Source: an uncultured Prevotella sp.
GTDB lineage: Bacteria; Bacteroidota; Bacteroidia; Bacteroidales; Bacteroidaceae
Direction of reading: 5' to 3'
Assembly (NCBI GenBank): GCA_900548195.1
Contig: URJQ01000075.1
Span: forward strand, 1 to 14,848
DNA: 14,848 nucleotides
In this document: piece by piece, positions 6,063 to 13,285 of the stretch
Layout of the letters: each line of letters opens with the position of its first letter
Position numbering within the stretch: position 1 is the stretch's first letter
Program-made: the position numbers and the translations under genes
The notes under the pieces: model-generated
What the model was told of the DNA's origin: nothing
Seen by the model: the letters and a program-made list of their open reading frames with translations, nothing else
Database searches by the model: none

Positions 6063-6509
6063 TTAGATACCAAGCTTGATACCAAGTGAGAAATAAGAAT
6101 CATCACCACCGTCAATCCACTGATACTTGCCCTCTACGAAGCCACTTACATTGCTTGAGAACTTGTAGTTGATGCCGGCACCAAGGTTGATGAGGAGGTT
6201 TGATTCACCGTCTATATCCTTTGGCTTGGTGTAGTCGAGACCGATACCTACGAGCGGATAGAACTTGAAACCGCTTCCGATAGGGACATTATAGTGGAAG
6301 TCTGCCTCCAACTGGAAACATGTGCAATCCTCGATAAAGTAATAATTGAAAGAAGGAGAGAACTCAAACTTGTCAGTAAGATCACCACTGAAACCGATGC
6401 CGAGACCGAAATCACTACGAAGGTCGCCCTTGATATCTACAGTCTTGATCTGTGCAGATGCTGTCATTGCTACGAGCGCAAGCATCATTGAAATGATAAT
6501 TTTCTTCAT
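6063..6509 (-). CDS. small outer-membrane beta-barrel protein
   Basis: A 148-aa protein. Residues 1-19 form a signal peptide ending MTASAQ. The rest is a run of short amphipathic strands (SDFGLGIGFSGDLTDKFEF, FQLEADFHYNVPIG, FYPLVGIGLDYT, LLINLGAGINYKF, VSGFVEGKYQW), ending YFSLGIKLGI. This fits an 8-stranded outer-membrane barrel of the OmpA/OmpW or porin-family type common in Bacteroidota. The frame is open to 6563, but the ATG at 6509 directly starts the signal peptide (MKKIIISMML) and is the better start. It is monocistronic: promoter at 6587-6618 and terminator at 5973-6014. No ligand can be assigned. Confidence 0.87.
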   Translation of the reverse strand: MKKIIISMMLALVAMTASAQIKTVDIKGDLRSDFGLGIGFSGDLTDKFEFSPSFNYYFIEDCTCFQLEADFHYNVPIGSGFKFYPLVGIGLDYTKPKDIDGESNLLINLGAGINYKFSSNVSGFVEGKYQWIDGGDDSYFSLGIKLGI

Positions 6510-6586
6510 AATTATTAGTTTGTTTTGAATAACGTTTATCAACTGTTTTCGCCAAACAGCCAATGTGATTACTTAGTTTCTGTTCG

Positions 6587-6618
6587 CAAAAGTAGTTTTT
6601 TTATTTCAAACTAACAAA
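6587..6618 (-). promoter_or_regulatory. promoter of the small barrel gene
   Basis: On the - strand TACTTTTG (6587-6594) is a perfect TAnnTTTG -7 box, with TTTG (6615-6618) 20 nt upstream. The predicted leader to the ATG at 6509 is about 70 nt, long enough to hold regulatory structure, but I see no clear fold in it. Confidence 0.78.
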
Positions 6619-6864
6619 TAAAAAGATATAAAATTAACATTTTAGCATACATTTTGGGCAAATAGTACTAACATAATGCCATTTCCTCGCCATTCACCTT
6701 ACATTCTTCTCCATCAAACAGACGCCACCATGTCCGCCGCGTTACCACCGGATATCTGTCAGAGTCCGCAACTGTGTCCGCCGCATTACCGGCGGATATC
6801 TATTATTTCTCCCCACCGCGTCAGCGCGATTTTTCACTCTTCACTTTTCACTCTTCACTTTTCA
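6619..6864. other. non-coding stretch between small barrel gene and FAD enzyme gene
   Basis: No credible gene. The left 110 bp show nothing I can name. The right part holds the 27-bp direct repeats (6731-6801) and the 51-bp heptamer/hairpin element that runs into the stop codon of the FAD enzyme gene. Confidence 0.6.
6731..6801. repeat. two 27-bp direct repeats with GC-rich dyad
   Basis: Copies at 6731-6757 and 6775-6801 (period 44) share TGTCCGCCGC and GGATATCT and differ at three bases. The second copy contains the perfect palindrome CCGCCG-CATTAC-CGGCGG (6779-6796), which would be a stable hairpin. The first copy forms this fold poorly, and better on the - strand. They lie in the 3' region of the leftward FAD enzyme gene, where the hairpin could act in transcript ending. 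Confidence 0.75.
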
Positions 6865-6865
6865 C
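6815..6865 (-). repeat. 51-bp heptamer-plus-hairpin element, copy B
   Basis: On the - strand five GTGAAAA/GTGAAGA heptamers (6865 to 6831) precede ATCGCG-CTGA-CGCGGT (6830-6815). The hairpin pairs fully only on the - strand (U-G at the second pair). Relative to the copy at 2911-2961, a T-A pair has become C-G, so pairing is kept while sequence changed. The first heptamer overlaps the TAG stop of the FAD enzyme gene. Confidence 0.82.
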
Positions 6866-8475
6866 TAAAGAGAGAAAAGTTCGTTCACCATGTCAGCGCA
6901 ACGCTCGCCATCCACTCCAGCAGAGACAATTCCGCCTGCATAGCCAGCACCCTCGCCACAAGGGAAGAGTCCACGAATGGTGATATGCTGCAATGTCTCC
7001 GCATCTCGCGTGATACGAACAGGAGATGACGTGCGGGTCTCGGTGGCTATAAGGCACGCTTCATTGGTAAGGAAACCGTGACGCTGACGTCCGAAATGCT
7101 TGAATCCTTCCTGAAGGCGACGGGAAACATGGTCCGGCATCCAGAAATGAAGCGGTGAACTGACAAGGCCTGGCGCATAACTGGAACGAGGCAAATCATA
7201 ACTGAGACGGTTGTTGCAGAAATCCGCCATGCGTTGGGCTGGTGCTGTCTGCTTCATATTGCCCTGTTGCCAGCACATTTGCTCCAGCCTTTCCTGATAA
7301 TGCATCACAGAAAGGGCTTCGCAAGATGCCAGTTCTGGGTCTTCATCGTCCATTATTATATCATTCTCTGCCTTCACATCCTCTGGTCGCACTTCCACCA
7401 CCATACCCGAATTGCTCCATTGTCCGCCACGATTGCTCGGACTCATTCCATTGACCACTATCTGCCTTGCGCCAGTAGCAGCTGGTATCACAAAGCCACC
7501 TGGACACATACAGAAACTATACACGCCTCTATCTGCCACCTGTGTCACAAAAGAATACTCGGCAGCAGGCAGGTAACGACCCCTACCCTGACGATTATGA
7601 TACTGTATCTGGTCTATCAACTGCGAAGGATGCTCCAGCCTGACGCCTACTGCTATGCCCTTTGCCTCTATCTCTATGCCGGCATGAGCAAGATAACGAT
7701 AGACATCACGTGCCGAATGACCTGTAGCGAGAATCACAGGACCATCATAAGTCTCGTCACTTCCTGTCAAAAGATTGCGGCATACCACGCCTTTCACCTC
7801 GCCTTCCTTTATTATCAGCTCAGTCATCTTGGTCTGGAAATGCACTTCCCCGCCCGACTGGATAATCTGCTCGCGCATGTTTTCTATCACTCTTGGCAAT
7901 TTATCAGTGCCGATGTGAGGATGGGCATCTGCAAGAATATTAGTAGAAGCACCGAATTGACAGAACACATTCAGTATCTTCTCTATGTTTCCACGCTTCT
8001 TACTGCGCGTATAGAGCTTGCCATCACTGTATGCTCCTGCTCCCCCTTCACCAAAACAATAGTTGGATTCCCCATCCACCTTCTGCTCCGACTTAATCTT
8101 AGCAAGGTCTTTCTTACGCTCACGCACATCTTTTCCTCGCTCTATGACGATAGGACGCAAGCCATGCTCTATCAGTCTGAGTGATGCAAAGAGACCGGCA
8201 GGGCCCTCTCCCACCACTATGACTTGCTTTCCATGCGACACATCCGGGTACTCCGTCTGCAGAAAGCCTTTATCCTGTGGCACCTCATTTATATATACGC
8301 GCACAGTAAGATTGACATAGACCTGACGCTGACGCGCATCAATGCTACGCTTCAGCACTCTTACGGCATTGATCGTACGTACGTCAAAGCCTTTTTCTTG
8401 GGCTATATACTCTGCTATGTTCTGCTCTGCGCTTGCCACTTGGGGCATTACTCGTATCTGATATTCGTTGACCAT
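6865..8475 (-). CDS. FAD-dependent oxidoreductase, COG2509 type
   Basis: A 536-aa cytoplasmic flavoprotein of about the usual length for the COG2509 group (uncharacterized FAD-dependent dehydrogenases). Residues 1-80 are the family's N-terminal domain with IRVMPQVASAEQ. Residues 84-115 hold the dinucleotide-binding fold VIVVGEGPAGLFASLRL, with GxGxxG at 89-94. FGEGGAGAYSDGKL (141-154) and the segment VILATGHSARD are typical FAD-contacting motifs. The C-terminal GLFPCGEGAGYAGGIVSAGVDG closes the FAD site. The natural substrate is not known. A link to tRNA or quinone chemistry would be a guess. It lies alone between tRNA-Asp and the repeats at 6731-6865, and I saw no consensus promoter in the short gap after the tRNA-Asp terminator. 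Its stop codon overlaps the heptamer element. Confidence 0.92.
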   Translation of the reverse strand: MVNEYQIRVMPQVASAEQNIAEYIAQEKGFDVRTINAVRVLKRSIDARQRQVYVNLTVRVYINEVPQDKGFLQTEYPDVSHGKQVIVVGEGPAGLFASLRLIEHGLRPIVIERGKDVRERKKDLAKIKSEQKVDGESNYCFGEGGAGAYSDGKLYTRSKKRGNIEKILNVFCQFGASTNILADAHPHIGTDKLPRVIENMREQIIQSGGEVHFQTKMTELIIKEGEVKGVVCRNLLTGSDETYDGPVILATGHSARDVYRYLAHAGIEIEAKGIAVGVRLEHPSQLIDQIQYHNRQGRGRYLPAAEYSFVTQVADRGVYSFCMCPGGFVIPAATGARQIVVNGMSPSNRGGQWSNSGMVVEVRPEDVKAENDIIMDDEDPELASCEALSVMHYQERLEQMCWQQGNMKQTAPAQRMADFCNNRLSYDLPRSSYAPGLVSSPLHFWMPDHVSRRLQEGFKHFGRQRHGFLTNEACLIATETRTSSPVRITRDAETLQHITIRGLFPCGEGAGYAGGIVSAGVDGERCADMVNELFSL

Positions 8476-8535
8476 GATGTAGGAAGATTGTTTTGTGTGA
8501 ATAGATGCGGTTAGACGAGGTAACCATCATATATG

Positions 8536-8568
8536 AAAAAAGGTTCTTACATCAAATGCAAGAACCTT
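8536..8568 (-). terminator. terminator of tRNA-Asp
   Basis: On the - strand AAGGTTCTTGCA (8568-8557) pairs with TGTAAGAACCTT (8551-8540), a 12-bp stem with one G-U and a 5-nt loop, then T runs. It is 5 nt after the tRNA 3' end and would also shield the FAD enzyme gene from tRNA transcription. Confidence 0.87.
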
Positions 8569-8573
8569 CTTTG

Positions 8574-8647
8574 CGGTGCGGACGGGACTCGAACCCGCGA
8601 CCCCTAGCGTGACAGGCTAGTATTCTAACCAACTGAACTACCGCACC
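8574..8647 (-). tRNA. tRNA-Asp(GTC)
   Basis: A complete 74-nt cloverleaf on the - strand: acceptor GGTGCGG/CCGCACC, anticodon stem CTAGC/GCTAG with loop CTGTCAC (anticodon GTC), T loop TTCGAGT closed by GCGGG/CCCGT, and discriminator G. CCA is not encoded. It has its own promoter (8679-8710) and terminator (8536-8568). Confidence 0.97.
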
Positions 8648-8678
8648 TTGAAGTGTCGCTATTTCGTTTTAGCGGGTG

Positions 8679-8710
8679 CAAAGGTAGTAACTTTTTTTGA
8701 ATCTGGCAAA
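8679..8710 (-). promoter_or_regulatory. promoter of tRNA-Asp
   Basis: On the - strand TACCTTTG (8679-8686) has TTTG (8707-8710) 20 nt upstream, a perfect consensus. The predicted start is about 25 nt before the tRNA. The -33 box begins 6 nt after the stop codon of the acetyltransferase gene. Confidence 0.82.
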
Positions 8711-8716
8711 TTTTAG

Positions 8717-9232
8717 CTACACTTTTTTCAGAAAAAGTTGGAAAAAGCATGAATTTACAGCCTTTTCACCCATATTAAACCAGCTTTTTATGGTACAAGT
8801 GTGGGAAAAACCACTTTTCTCAAACAATCTTCTGCTTGCCATATTATCCTCCGAAACGTATGCGAAAATCTGGTCCAAAAGCCTTGTCTTGACTGCAAAG
8901 CTCACTAATTGTCGCATACTTTCCGTGGCATAACCCTGTCCGCGGAATGCTTTTGCTATGATAATGCCTGCCTCTGCCCTACGATGAATAGGATTATAGT
9001 CGGTAAGATCTGCGAGACCTATCACCGTTTCCTTGTCCGCTTCATCACAAATGACGAGCCTCACCTGGCGGTCAAGCGTGAGATCACACCTCTGCGTGGC
9101 TATATAGTCACGCAGAAGATAATGTGAAAGGGGCACATTTGCTGAGGAATAATCCCAATCATCCATAGAGTTCTCTATCTCATAGAGTTGCTCTAAATCT
9201 TCTGGTTCGAGGGGACGAAGTGTCAATTTCAT
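8717..9232 (-). CDS. GNAT-family N-acetyltransferase (RimJ/RimL-like)
   Basis: A 171-aa acetyl-CoA-dependent N-acetyltransferase. It opens MKLTLRPLEPEDLEQLYEIE, the N-terminal strand-helix of the RimJ/RimL/SpeG group. The middle has VIGLADLTDYNPIHRRAEAGIII, and the acetyl-CoA loop is FRGQGYATE near residue 100. The C-terminal RRLFEKSGF is the usual motif B region. The acceptor (protein N-terminus, polyamine or antibiotic) cannot be read from sequence. The frame is open to 9265, but the ATG at 9232 overlaps the stop of the upstream membrane-protein gene as ATGA, a classic coupled start, and fits the family N-terminus. It is the last gene of the recR operon. Confidence 0.9.
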   Translation of the reverse strand: MKLTLRPLEPEDLEQLYEIENSMDDWDYSSANVPLSHYLLRDYIATQRCDLTLDRQVRLVICDEADKETVIGLADLTDYNPIHRRAEAGIIIAKAFRGQGYATESMRQLVSFAVKTRLLDQIFAYVSEDNMASRRLFEKSGFSHTCTIKSWFNMGEKAVNSCFFQLFLKKV

Positions 9233-9516
9233 TTCTGTCTCTTTGTAAAAACGAAAGGAAGGCAAAGCAATGCCATGATGGCGAGATAGCCGCCACCTAC
9301 ATAGTCCATAAGGAAATATTCACAAGCATTGATTATAATCGCTGCAATCAGTATGAAGAAACGGATTATATTCTGCTTCTTCACCCACTGCTGATGCTCA
9401 GCTGGCGCTGTTATCTCTGCTTCCTTGCGTGATATGAACGGGAAATTATACCATTTCAGGCATACATACATGGCTATTAACGTCAATGCCAAAAGGATGT
9501 TTTGAACGTAGAACAT
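9229..9516 (-). CDS. small membrane protein, unknown function
   Basis: A 95-aa protein with a membrane segment at 4-21 (NILLALTLIAMYVCLKW), a polar loop with a charged stretch (RKEAEITAPAEHQQWVKKQ), and one or two further hydrophobic helices at about 50-90. It ends in basic TKRQK. The pattern fits an inner-membrane protein with three helices. I do not recognise a family. It lies between recR (79 nt upstream) and the GNAT gene (4-nt overlap), and its start ATG follows an A-rich stretch. The tight overlap with a downstream start argues that it is a real gene. Confidence 0.82.
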   Translation of the reverse strand: MFYVQNILLALTLIAMYVCLKWYNFPFISRKEAEITAPAEHQQWVKKQNIIRFFILIAAIIINACEYFLMDYVGGGYLAIMALLCLPFVFTKRQK

Positions 9517-9595
9517 TATTTTTTCTTATTGTTGGGTTTATATTCTGATAGACTGTAATGGGACTTTTCGGGAGCGTATTCCCACCTATTATATA

Positions 9596-10186
9596 TTATA
9601 AAGGTACGCGATTGAGGATTGATCTGCCGAGTGTCACCTCGTCAGTATATTCCAATTCATCGCCTACACTTATACCTCTGGCTATTACACTCAACTTTAC
9701 ATCATACTGCTGAAGGCGCTTTGAGATATAGAAATTGGTGGTATCGCCTTCCATTGTGCTGGCAAGAGCAAAGATAACCTCATTCACTCCTCCGTCAGAG
9801 ACGCGCTTTACCAGCGAATCTATCTCAATATCGCCGGGACCTATGCCGTCCATTGGCGATATTACGCCTCCAAGTACATGGTAAAGTCCATTATATTGCT
9901 GCGTATTCTCTATCGCTAAGACGTCCTGAATGTTCTCCACCACGCAGACTGTCGTGGCATCTCTGTGGCTGTTAGCACAGATAGGACACACATCGGTGTC
10001 GGAGATATTATGGCATACTTTACAGTATTTTATCTCTTTCTTCATCTTCTGAAGCGCTCCTGTGAAGTCATCCATAAACTGTCCATCCTGCCTTAGCATA
10101 TGAAGAACAAAGCGTAAAGCCGTCTTTCTGCCCACTCCTGGCAGGCGCGAGAACTGATCTACTGCGTTATCTAATAGTTGTGACAC
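9596..10186 (-). CDS. recR: recombination mediator RecR
   Basis: A 196-aa RecR (E. coli RecR is about 201 aa). With RecO and RecF it helps load RecA onto gapped DNA. Residues 13-25 are the helix-hairpin-helix (RLPGVGRKTA). The zinc finger is C55, C58, C67, C70 (CKVCHNISDTDVCPIC). The TOPRIM domain starts at VCVVEN (80-85) and includes HVLGGVISPMDGIGP. The C-terminal ARGISVGDELEYTDEVTLGRS (169-189) is strongly conserved. The start codon is GTG at 10184-10186. An in-frame stop lies just upstream, so no longer start exists. The protein begins about as close to the HhH as is possible, slightly shorter than many relatives. No consensus promoter was found upstream. Confidence 0.96.
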   Translation of the reverse strand: MSQLLDNAVDQFSRLPGVGRKTALRFVLHMLRQDGQFMDDFTGALQKMKKEIKYCKVCHNISDTDVCPICANSHRDATTVCVVENIQDVLAIENTQQYNGLYHVLGGVISPMDGIGPGDIEIDSLVKRVSDGGVNEVIFALASTMEGDTTNFYISKRLQQYDVKLSVIARGISVGDELEYTDEVTLGRSILNRVPL

Positions 10187-10223
10187 GATTACTTGATATT
10201 TTTCCTTCTACTTTTGCCCTTTT

Positions 10224-10259
10224 TTCTCTTGCCATTTCCTATATGGAAACGGCAGAGAA
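10224..10259. repeat. long imperfect hairpin between hydrolase fragment and recR
   Basis: TTCTCT(T)GCC at 10224-10233 pairs with GGCAGAGAA at 10251-10259, with one bulged T. An A.C position (G-U on the - strand) and TTTCC/GGAAA around loop TATAT continue the stem. On the - strand it is followed by an A-rich, not T-rich, stretch, so it is not a normal terminator. It could affect recR expression. Confidence 0.6.
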
Positions 10260-10291
10260 TAGAGGACATTTATATCTTTTATGTAGGAGGA

Positions 10292-10698
10292 CTACTGCAT
10301 CTTACGCAATCCTTCCCACTTTACATTCCATTTTCCATCCTGTGGGAAACCAGGATTTTTTACGTCAGGACAGCCATCCCATCCTGCACACATCATGGCT
10401 ACAGCATCAAGAAGCGCTCCATTGCCTGGGAGATAGAGGCGGAGACGCTTTGGCTCCTGATAGTTATGACCGGAGACAAGGTATGTATTCTTTCCCTTAT
10501 CTATCAGCAATGCCTTTACTGCATTCTCGCCATCACCAAGTCGGGCGGCACACATTGCTGTCATGCCATAGTCCCATCCCCATGTGGTATCCCAGTTCCA
10601 GTTTTGCATCACCCAGTCAAGTGTGCGCTGCATCATAGCTCTGTCATAGAGACCACAGTCTGGCAACAGTCCGCAAGCACCGAGAACAGCAGGAGTTG
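10292..10698 (-). pseudogene. glycoside hydrolase C-terminal fragment, 5' end missing
   Basis: About 135 residues read as the end of an (alpha/alpha)6-barrel glycoside hydrolase. LGACGLLPDCGLYDR is followed by RTLDWVMQNWNWDTTWGWDY, NTYLVSGHNYQ, LYLPGNGALLDAVAMMCAG and NPGFPQDGKWNVKWEGL. These resemble Bacteroidota proteins labelled GH65-like or GH95-like; the exact family is uncertain. Such proteins are several hundred residues long, so most of the catalytic part is missing. Similarity stops near 10,693, where the opposite strand becomes SusC. The frame stays open past the junction by chance. It is either a true truncation or an effect of a contig chimera. Confidence 0.72.
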
Positions 10699-10700
10699 AC
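10685..10700. other. breakpoint between two genomic backgrounds
   Basis: Recognisable hydrolase sequence (- strand, ...TPAVLGACG) ends at about 10,693. Recognisable SusC sequence (+ strand, AGVDPSDGSP...) starts at about 10,689. Both genes lack their 5' parts. Arg codons change from CGN to AGG across this point. No insertion sequence, tRNA or long repeat is present at the joint. Confidence 0.75.
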
Positions 10701-11276
10701 CCGAGCGACGGTTCTCCGATGTGGTACGACAAGAGCGGCAACGTCACCCGTACATTCAGTACCGCAAACCGCGTCCCGGGCAAGACCAGGACACCTCTTC
10801 TGAGCGGAGGACTTGTGAACAACATGAGCTGGAAGAACTGGACATTGTCTTTCCAAATCAATTATCTGATAGGTGGTTACGCATTGCCTACCTATGCGGG
10901 CCTCTACTTCAAGGACGGATATGACATCGTGAGCGCCAACCAGGCCGTGGAAGTATATAAATACAGATGGACTACTGCAGGCGTCCCAGCCAAGTTCCCG
11001 AAAGTGTCCAACCTTTCTTCGAAGTCTGCGATGAACTCCACAAGGTTCCTTTACAACAGGACCAACTTCGACCTAACCAATGTGGCATTGGCATACAACA
11101 TTCCGCAGAGTCTGCTTGCGAAGATGAGACTCAAGAGCGCTTCCGCCTCTCTCATAATCGACAATCTTTATCTGTTCACGCCGGACCAGAAGAAGGGCCT
11201 GAACTCATATAAGACAATGATGTACGGCTATCCGCGCACAAGGACATTGACCCTGGGCATCAATGTGGGTTTTTAG
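10689..11276 (+). pseudogene. SusC-type TonB-dependent receptor, C-terminal fragment
   Basis: The last 195 or so residues of a SusC-family outer-membrane transporter (full proteins are about 1,000 aa). They start at about AGVDPSDGSPMWYDKSGN and continue NMSWKNWTLSFQINYLIGG. NRTNFDLTNVALAYNIP is the conserved near-C-terminal strand, and the end TLTLGINVGF has the terminal Phe needed for barrel assembly. Signal, plug and most barrel strands are absent. The ATG at 10719 lies inside a conserved strand-loop and has no ribosome binding site, so it is not a start. SusD follows after 30 nt, the standard SusC-SusD order. SusC imports oligosaccharides bound by SusD. Confidence 0.85.
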
Positions 11277-11291
11277 GTCAATGCAGAATTC

Positions 11292-11298
11292 AGGAGGA
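11292..11298 (+). promoter_or_regulatory. strong Shine-Dalgarno site of susD
   Basis: AGGAGGA lies 8 nt before the ATG at 11307 and decides this start over TTG 11301 and ATG 11325. Such a full anti-16S match is uncommon in Bacteroidota and is not seen before the genes on the left side of the window. Confidence 0.7.
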
Positions 11299-11306
11299 GA
11301 TTGAAC

Positions 11307-12721
11307 ATGAATATCAATGACAATATGAAGACTCTCAAGAATATATTTGCTTTTCTGATGCTGCTTCCGGTGATGGCCTCATGCCATTTCCTGGAGGTGG
11401 AAAAGACCGGCAAGACTTCCATAAAGAACTTCTACTCAGATGTTTACGCTTTGGATGCTGCGGTGAACGGCATTTATGGGCTTACGTACAAGTTCTATGA
11501 CAACTATATGGTCCTGTATTCGACTTCGTTTCGGACGAGAACGAGGAGACTACGGCAGTGGGATATATCTGGAAGAACGGATATGAGATCATTGCCAATG
11601 CCAATGAGGTCATCCAGTACGGACCTTCCGTGTCTGACCGTTTTCCGCAGCAGGCCGCAACTGTCCGCAACTATATCGCCCAGGCCTATTTTCTGAGGGC
11701 TTTGGTTCATCTGGACCTCTGCCTCGTCTATGGCCAGACCTATACGTACAGCAGTGATGCTTCCCATCTCGGAACTGCCGTGATGACTACGATACCTGAT
11801 GTGAAGTCCAAGATAGCAAGGAGTTCAGCATCAGTTACTTACAAACAGATTCTCGACGACCTCCAGACTGCATTGGACATGTTTGCCGACGGCTGGACCA
11901 AGGGCTGTTTCTATGCCTCTCCAGCGGCTTGCAAGGCATTGATGGCCAGGGTGTACCTCTATATGGGAGACTATGACGACGCCAAGAAATATGCTTCGGA
12001 AGTCATATCTGACTATGGTCTGTCGTTGACACCGCGTGCGGATTATGTAGCGATGTTCTGTGGCCGTAAGGAAGGAAATGAGGCGATATTCAGGCTCAAT
12101 GGCCTGTCGGGTGGTATGAAGTTGAGGTCAATGTTTGACTACACCAGTCCTCAGATGTATCCGTCCGGCAAACTTCTGGACATTTTCGTTTCTGACGCTG
12201 ATGCCTGGACCGGTTCGGATGTCCGTTCCGAACTGTTTTCATATAAAACTGCTGATGGAACGGAGTATTCCGGGGTATGTATGAAATTTATTGATACTGA
12301 AGATGTTGCTGAGACGCAGAAGCGATATGACCCGTTTGTTCTCAGGCTTTCCGAGATGTATCTCATCCGGGCTGAGGCTGCCTGCCATGACGGCGATACC
12401 GATACTGCCGTTTCTGATATCGCGGCTCTGGTGGCCAGGGCAAGGGGAGTGAAGGCTTCTGACATCAATGTCACGTTCTCAAGCATTGATGATTTGGCCG
12501 CGATTGTCCAGAGGGAAAGGATCAAGGAACTTTTCCTTGAGGGCCACAGGTTGTTTGACTTGACCAGAAGGCATGAGACATTGACAAGAGATGTGGCCTG
12601 CGGCTCGTCAGTATTGACATTGACTTATCCGGACGACAGGTTCGTTCTTCCGATTCCGCTTGTCGAACTGGACGCGAACAAGGCGATGCAGCCCAATCCG
12701 GTAAACAGTACACAAAGGTAG
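11307..12721 (+). pseudogene. SusD-type glycan-binding lipoprotein with one frameshift
   Basis: About 470 aa in two frames. The first part (11307 to about 11522) has a lipoprotein signal ending PVMASC and the SusD opening FLEVEKTGKTSIKNFYSD, then LDAAVNGIYG. The second part, from about 11519, reads FVSDENEETTAVGYIWKNGYEIIANANEVI, YIAQAYFLRALVHLDLCLVYG, then the TPR-like helices and the SusD end RIKELFLEGHRLFDLTRRHE and DDRFVLPIPLVELDAN. The two parts join if one G is added at TATTCGAC (TCGGAC), restoring YSDFVSDEN. So there is a one-base deletion, real or technical. SusD forms the lid of SusC and binds glycans at the surface. It lies 30 nt after susC. Confidence 0.88.
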
Positions 12722-12731
12722 TTGATATTAA

Positions 12732-13211
12732 ATGGTTATGAGGTTGATTGATAGGATTTTATGGAAGTTGCCTTGTCTTCTGGCGGCATTGGCATTGACA
12801 GTCGCCTGCAATAAGATTGCGACGTTTGACGGTGCTTTCGTGGCTTTTGACACCGCGAAATCGTCAGTGGTCAGCATTGATGCGGAAGGTGAGTTTACCG
12901 GCTCATATACAGTGCATTATACCGGTCCGAAGCCGTCCGCTCCGATCGTCGTCAGTTTTGCAGTGACTTGCGGAGACGGATTGTCGGAAGGCATTGATTA
13001 CAAGGTGGCTACGGTCGGCGGGAAGATTACGTTCATGCCCGGCATTTATGAGCAGACAATCAAGATTGACTGGCTGCCGCATGATATTGATGAGACGAAG
13101 GACAATACGGTCACGATAAGTCTTTTGTCGGCTGGAGGTGTTACGCTCGGTTATCCCGGACCCGACAGGCTGATGAAAGATTTGGTGATTCGCAAATATC
13201 GTTCGAAATGA
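12732..13211 (+). CDS. small lipoprotein with Calx-beta-like domain, PUL-linked
   Basis: A 159-aa lipoprotein. A hydrophobic signal ends ALTVAC with lipid Cys26. The mature part is a single beta-rich domain: FVAFDTAKSSV, then GSYTVHYTGPKPSAPIVVSFAV, GIDYKVATVGGKITFMPGIYEQTIKIDWLPHD, and TVTISLLSAGGVTLGYPGPD. The 'EGIDYKV...ITFMPG...KI' run is the pattern of Calx-beta and related Ig-like domains found in SusE/F-position proteins such as DUF1735 or DUF4843 members. The exact family is not certain. It starts 10 nt after susD and belongs to the same transcript. It is probably an accessory surface protein of the SusCD complex. ATG 12738 is an alternative start. Confidence 0.82.
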   Translation: MVMRLIDRILWKLPCLLAALALTVACNKIATFDGAFVAFDTAKSSVVSIDAEGEFTGSYTVHYTGPKPSAPIVVSFAVTCGDGLSEGIDYKVATVGGKITFMPGIYEQTIKIDWLPHDIDETKDNTVTISLLSAGGVTLGYPGPDRLMKDLVIRKYRSK

Positions 13212-13285
13212 TTAATTTTACTTGAGTTATGCAAGTGCCCGATATATCTGACATCTTGCTGGACTTAAATTAATATTATTGAGTT

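Noticed and set aside
7234..8184. 316-codon open frame opposite the FAD enzyme gene
   Set aside because: The opposite strand encodes a clear flavoprotein with GxGxxG and FAD-site motifs. This frame is Cys/His-rich antisense noise.
8721..8738. ACTTTTT-TCAG-AAAAAGT palindrome at the end of the acetyltransferase gene
   Set aside because: It lies in the codons for the last residues (LKKV) and is A/T only, with no T run after it, so a chance dyad is more likely than a terminator.
10209..10216. TACTTTTG -7-like box on the + strand
   Set aside because: There is no -33 box at the right distance and no rightward gene start follows.
10719..10721. ATG as a start of a short outer-membrane protein
   Set aside because: SusC-like sequence continues upstream of it (AGVDPSDGSP) and there is no ribosome binding site. 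It is an internal Met of a truncated gene.
12151..12525. Open frames antisense to susD
   Set aside because: They have no motifs or start signals, and the sense strand encodes conserved SusD.
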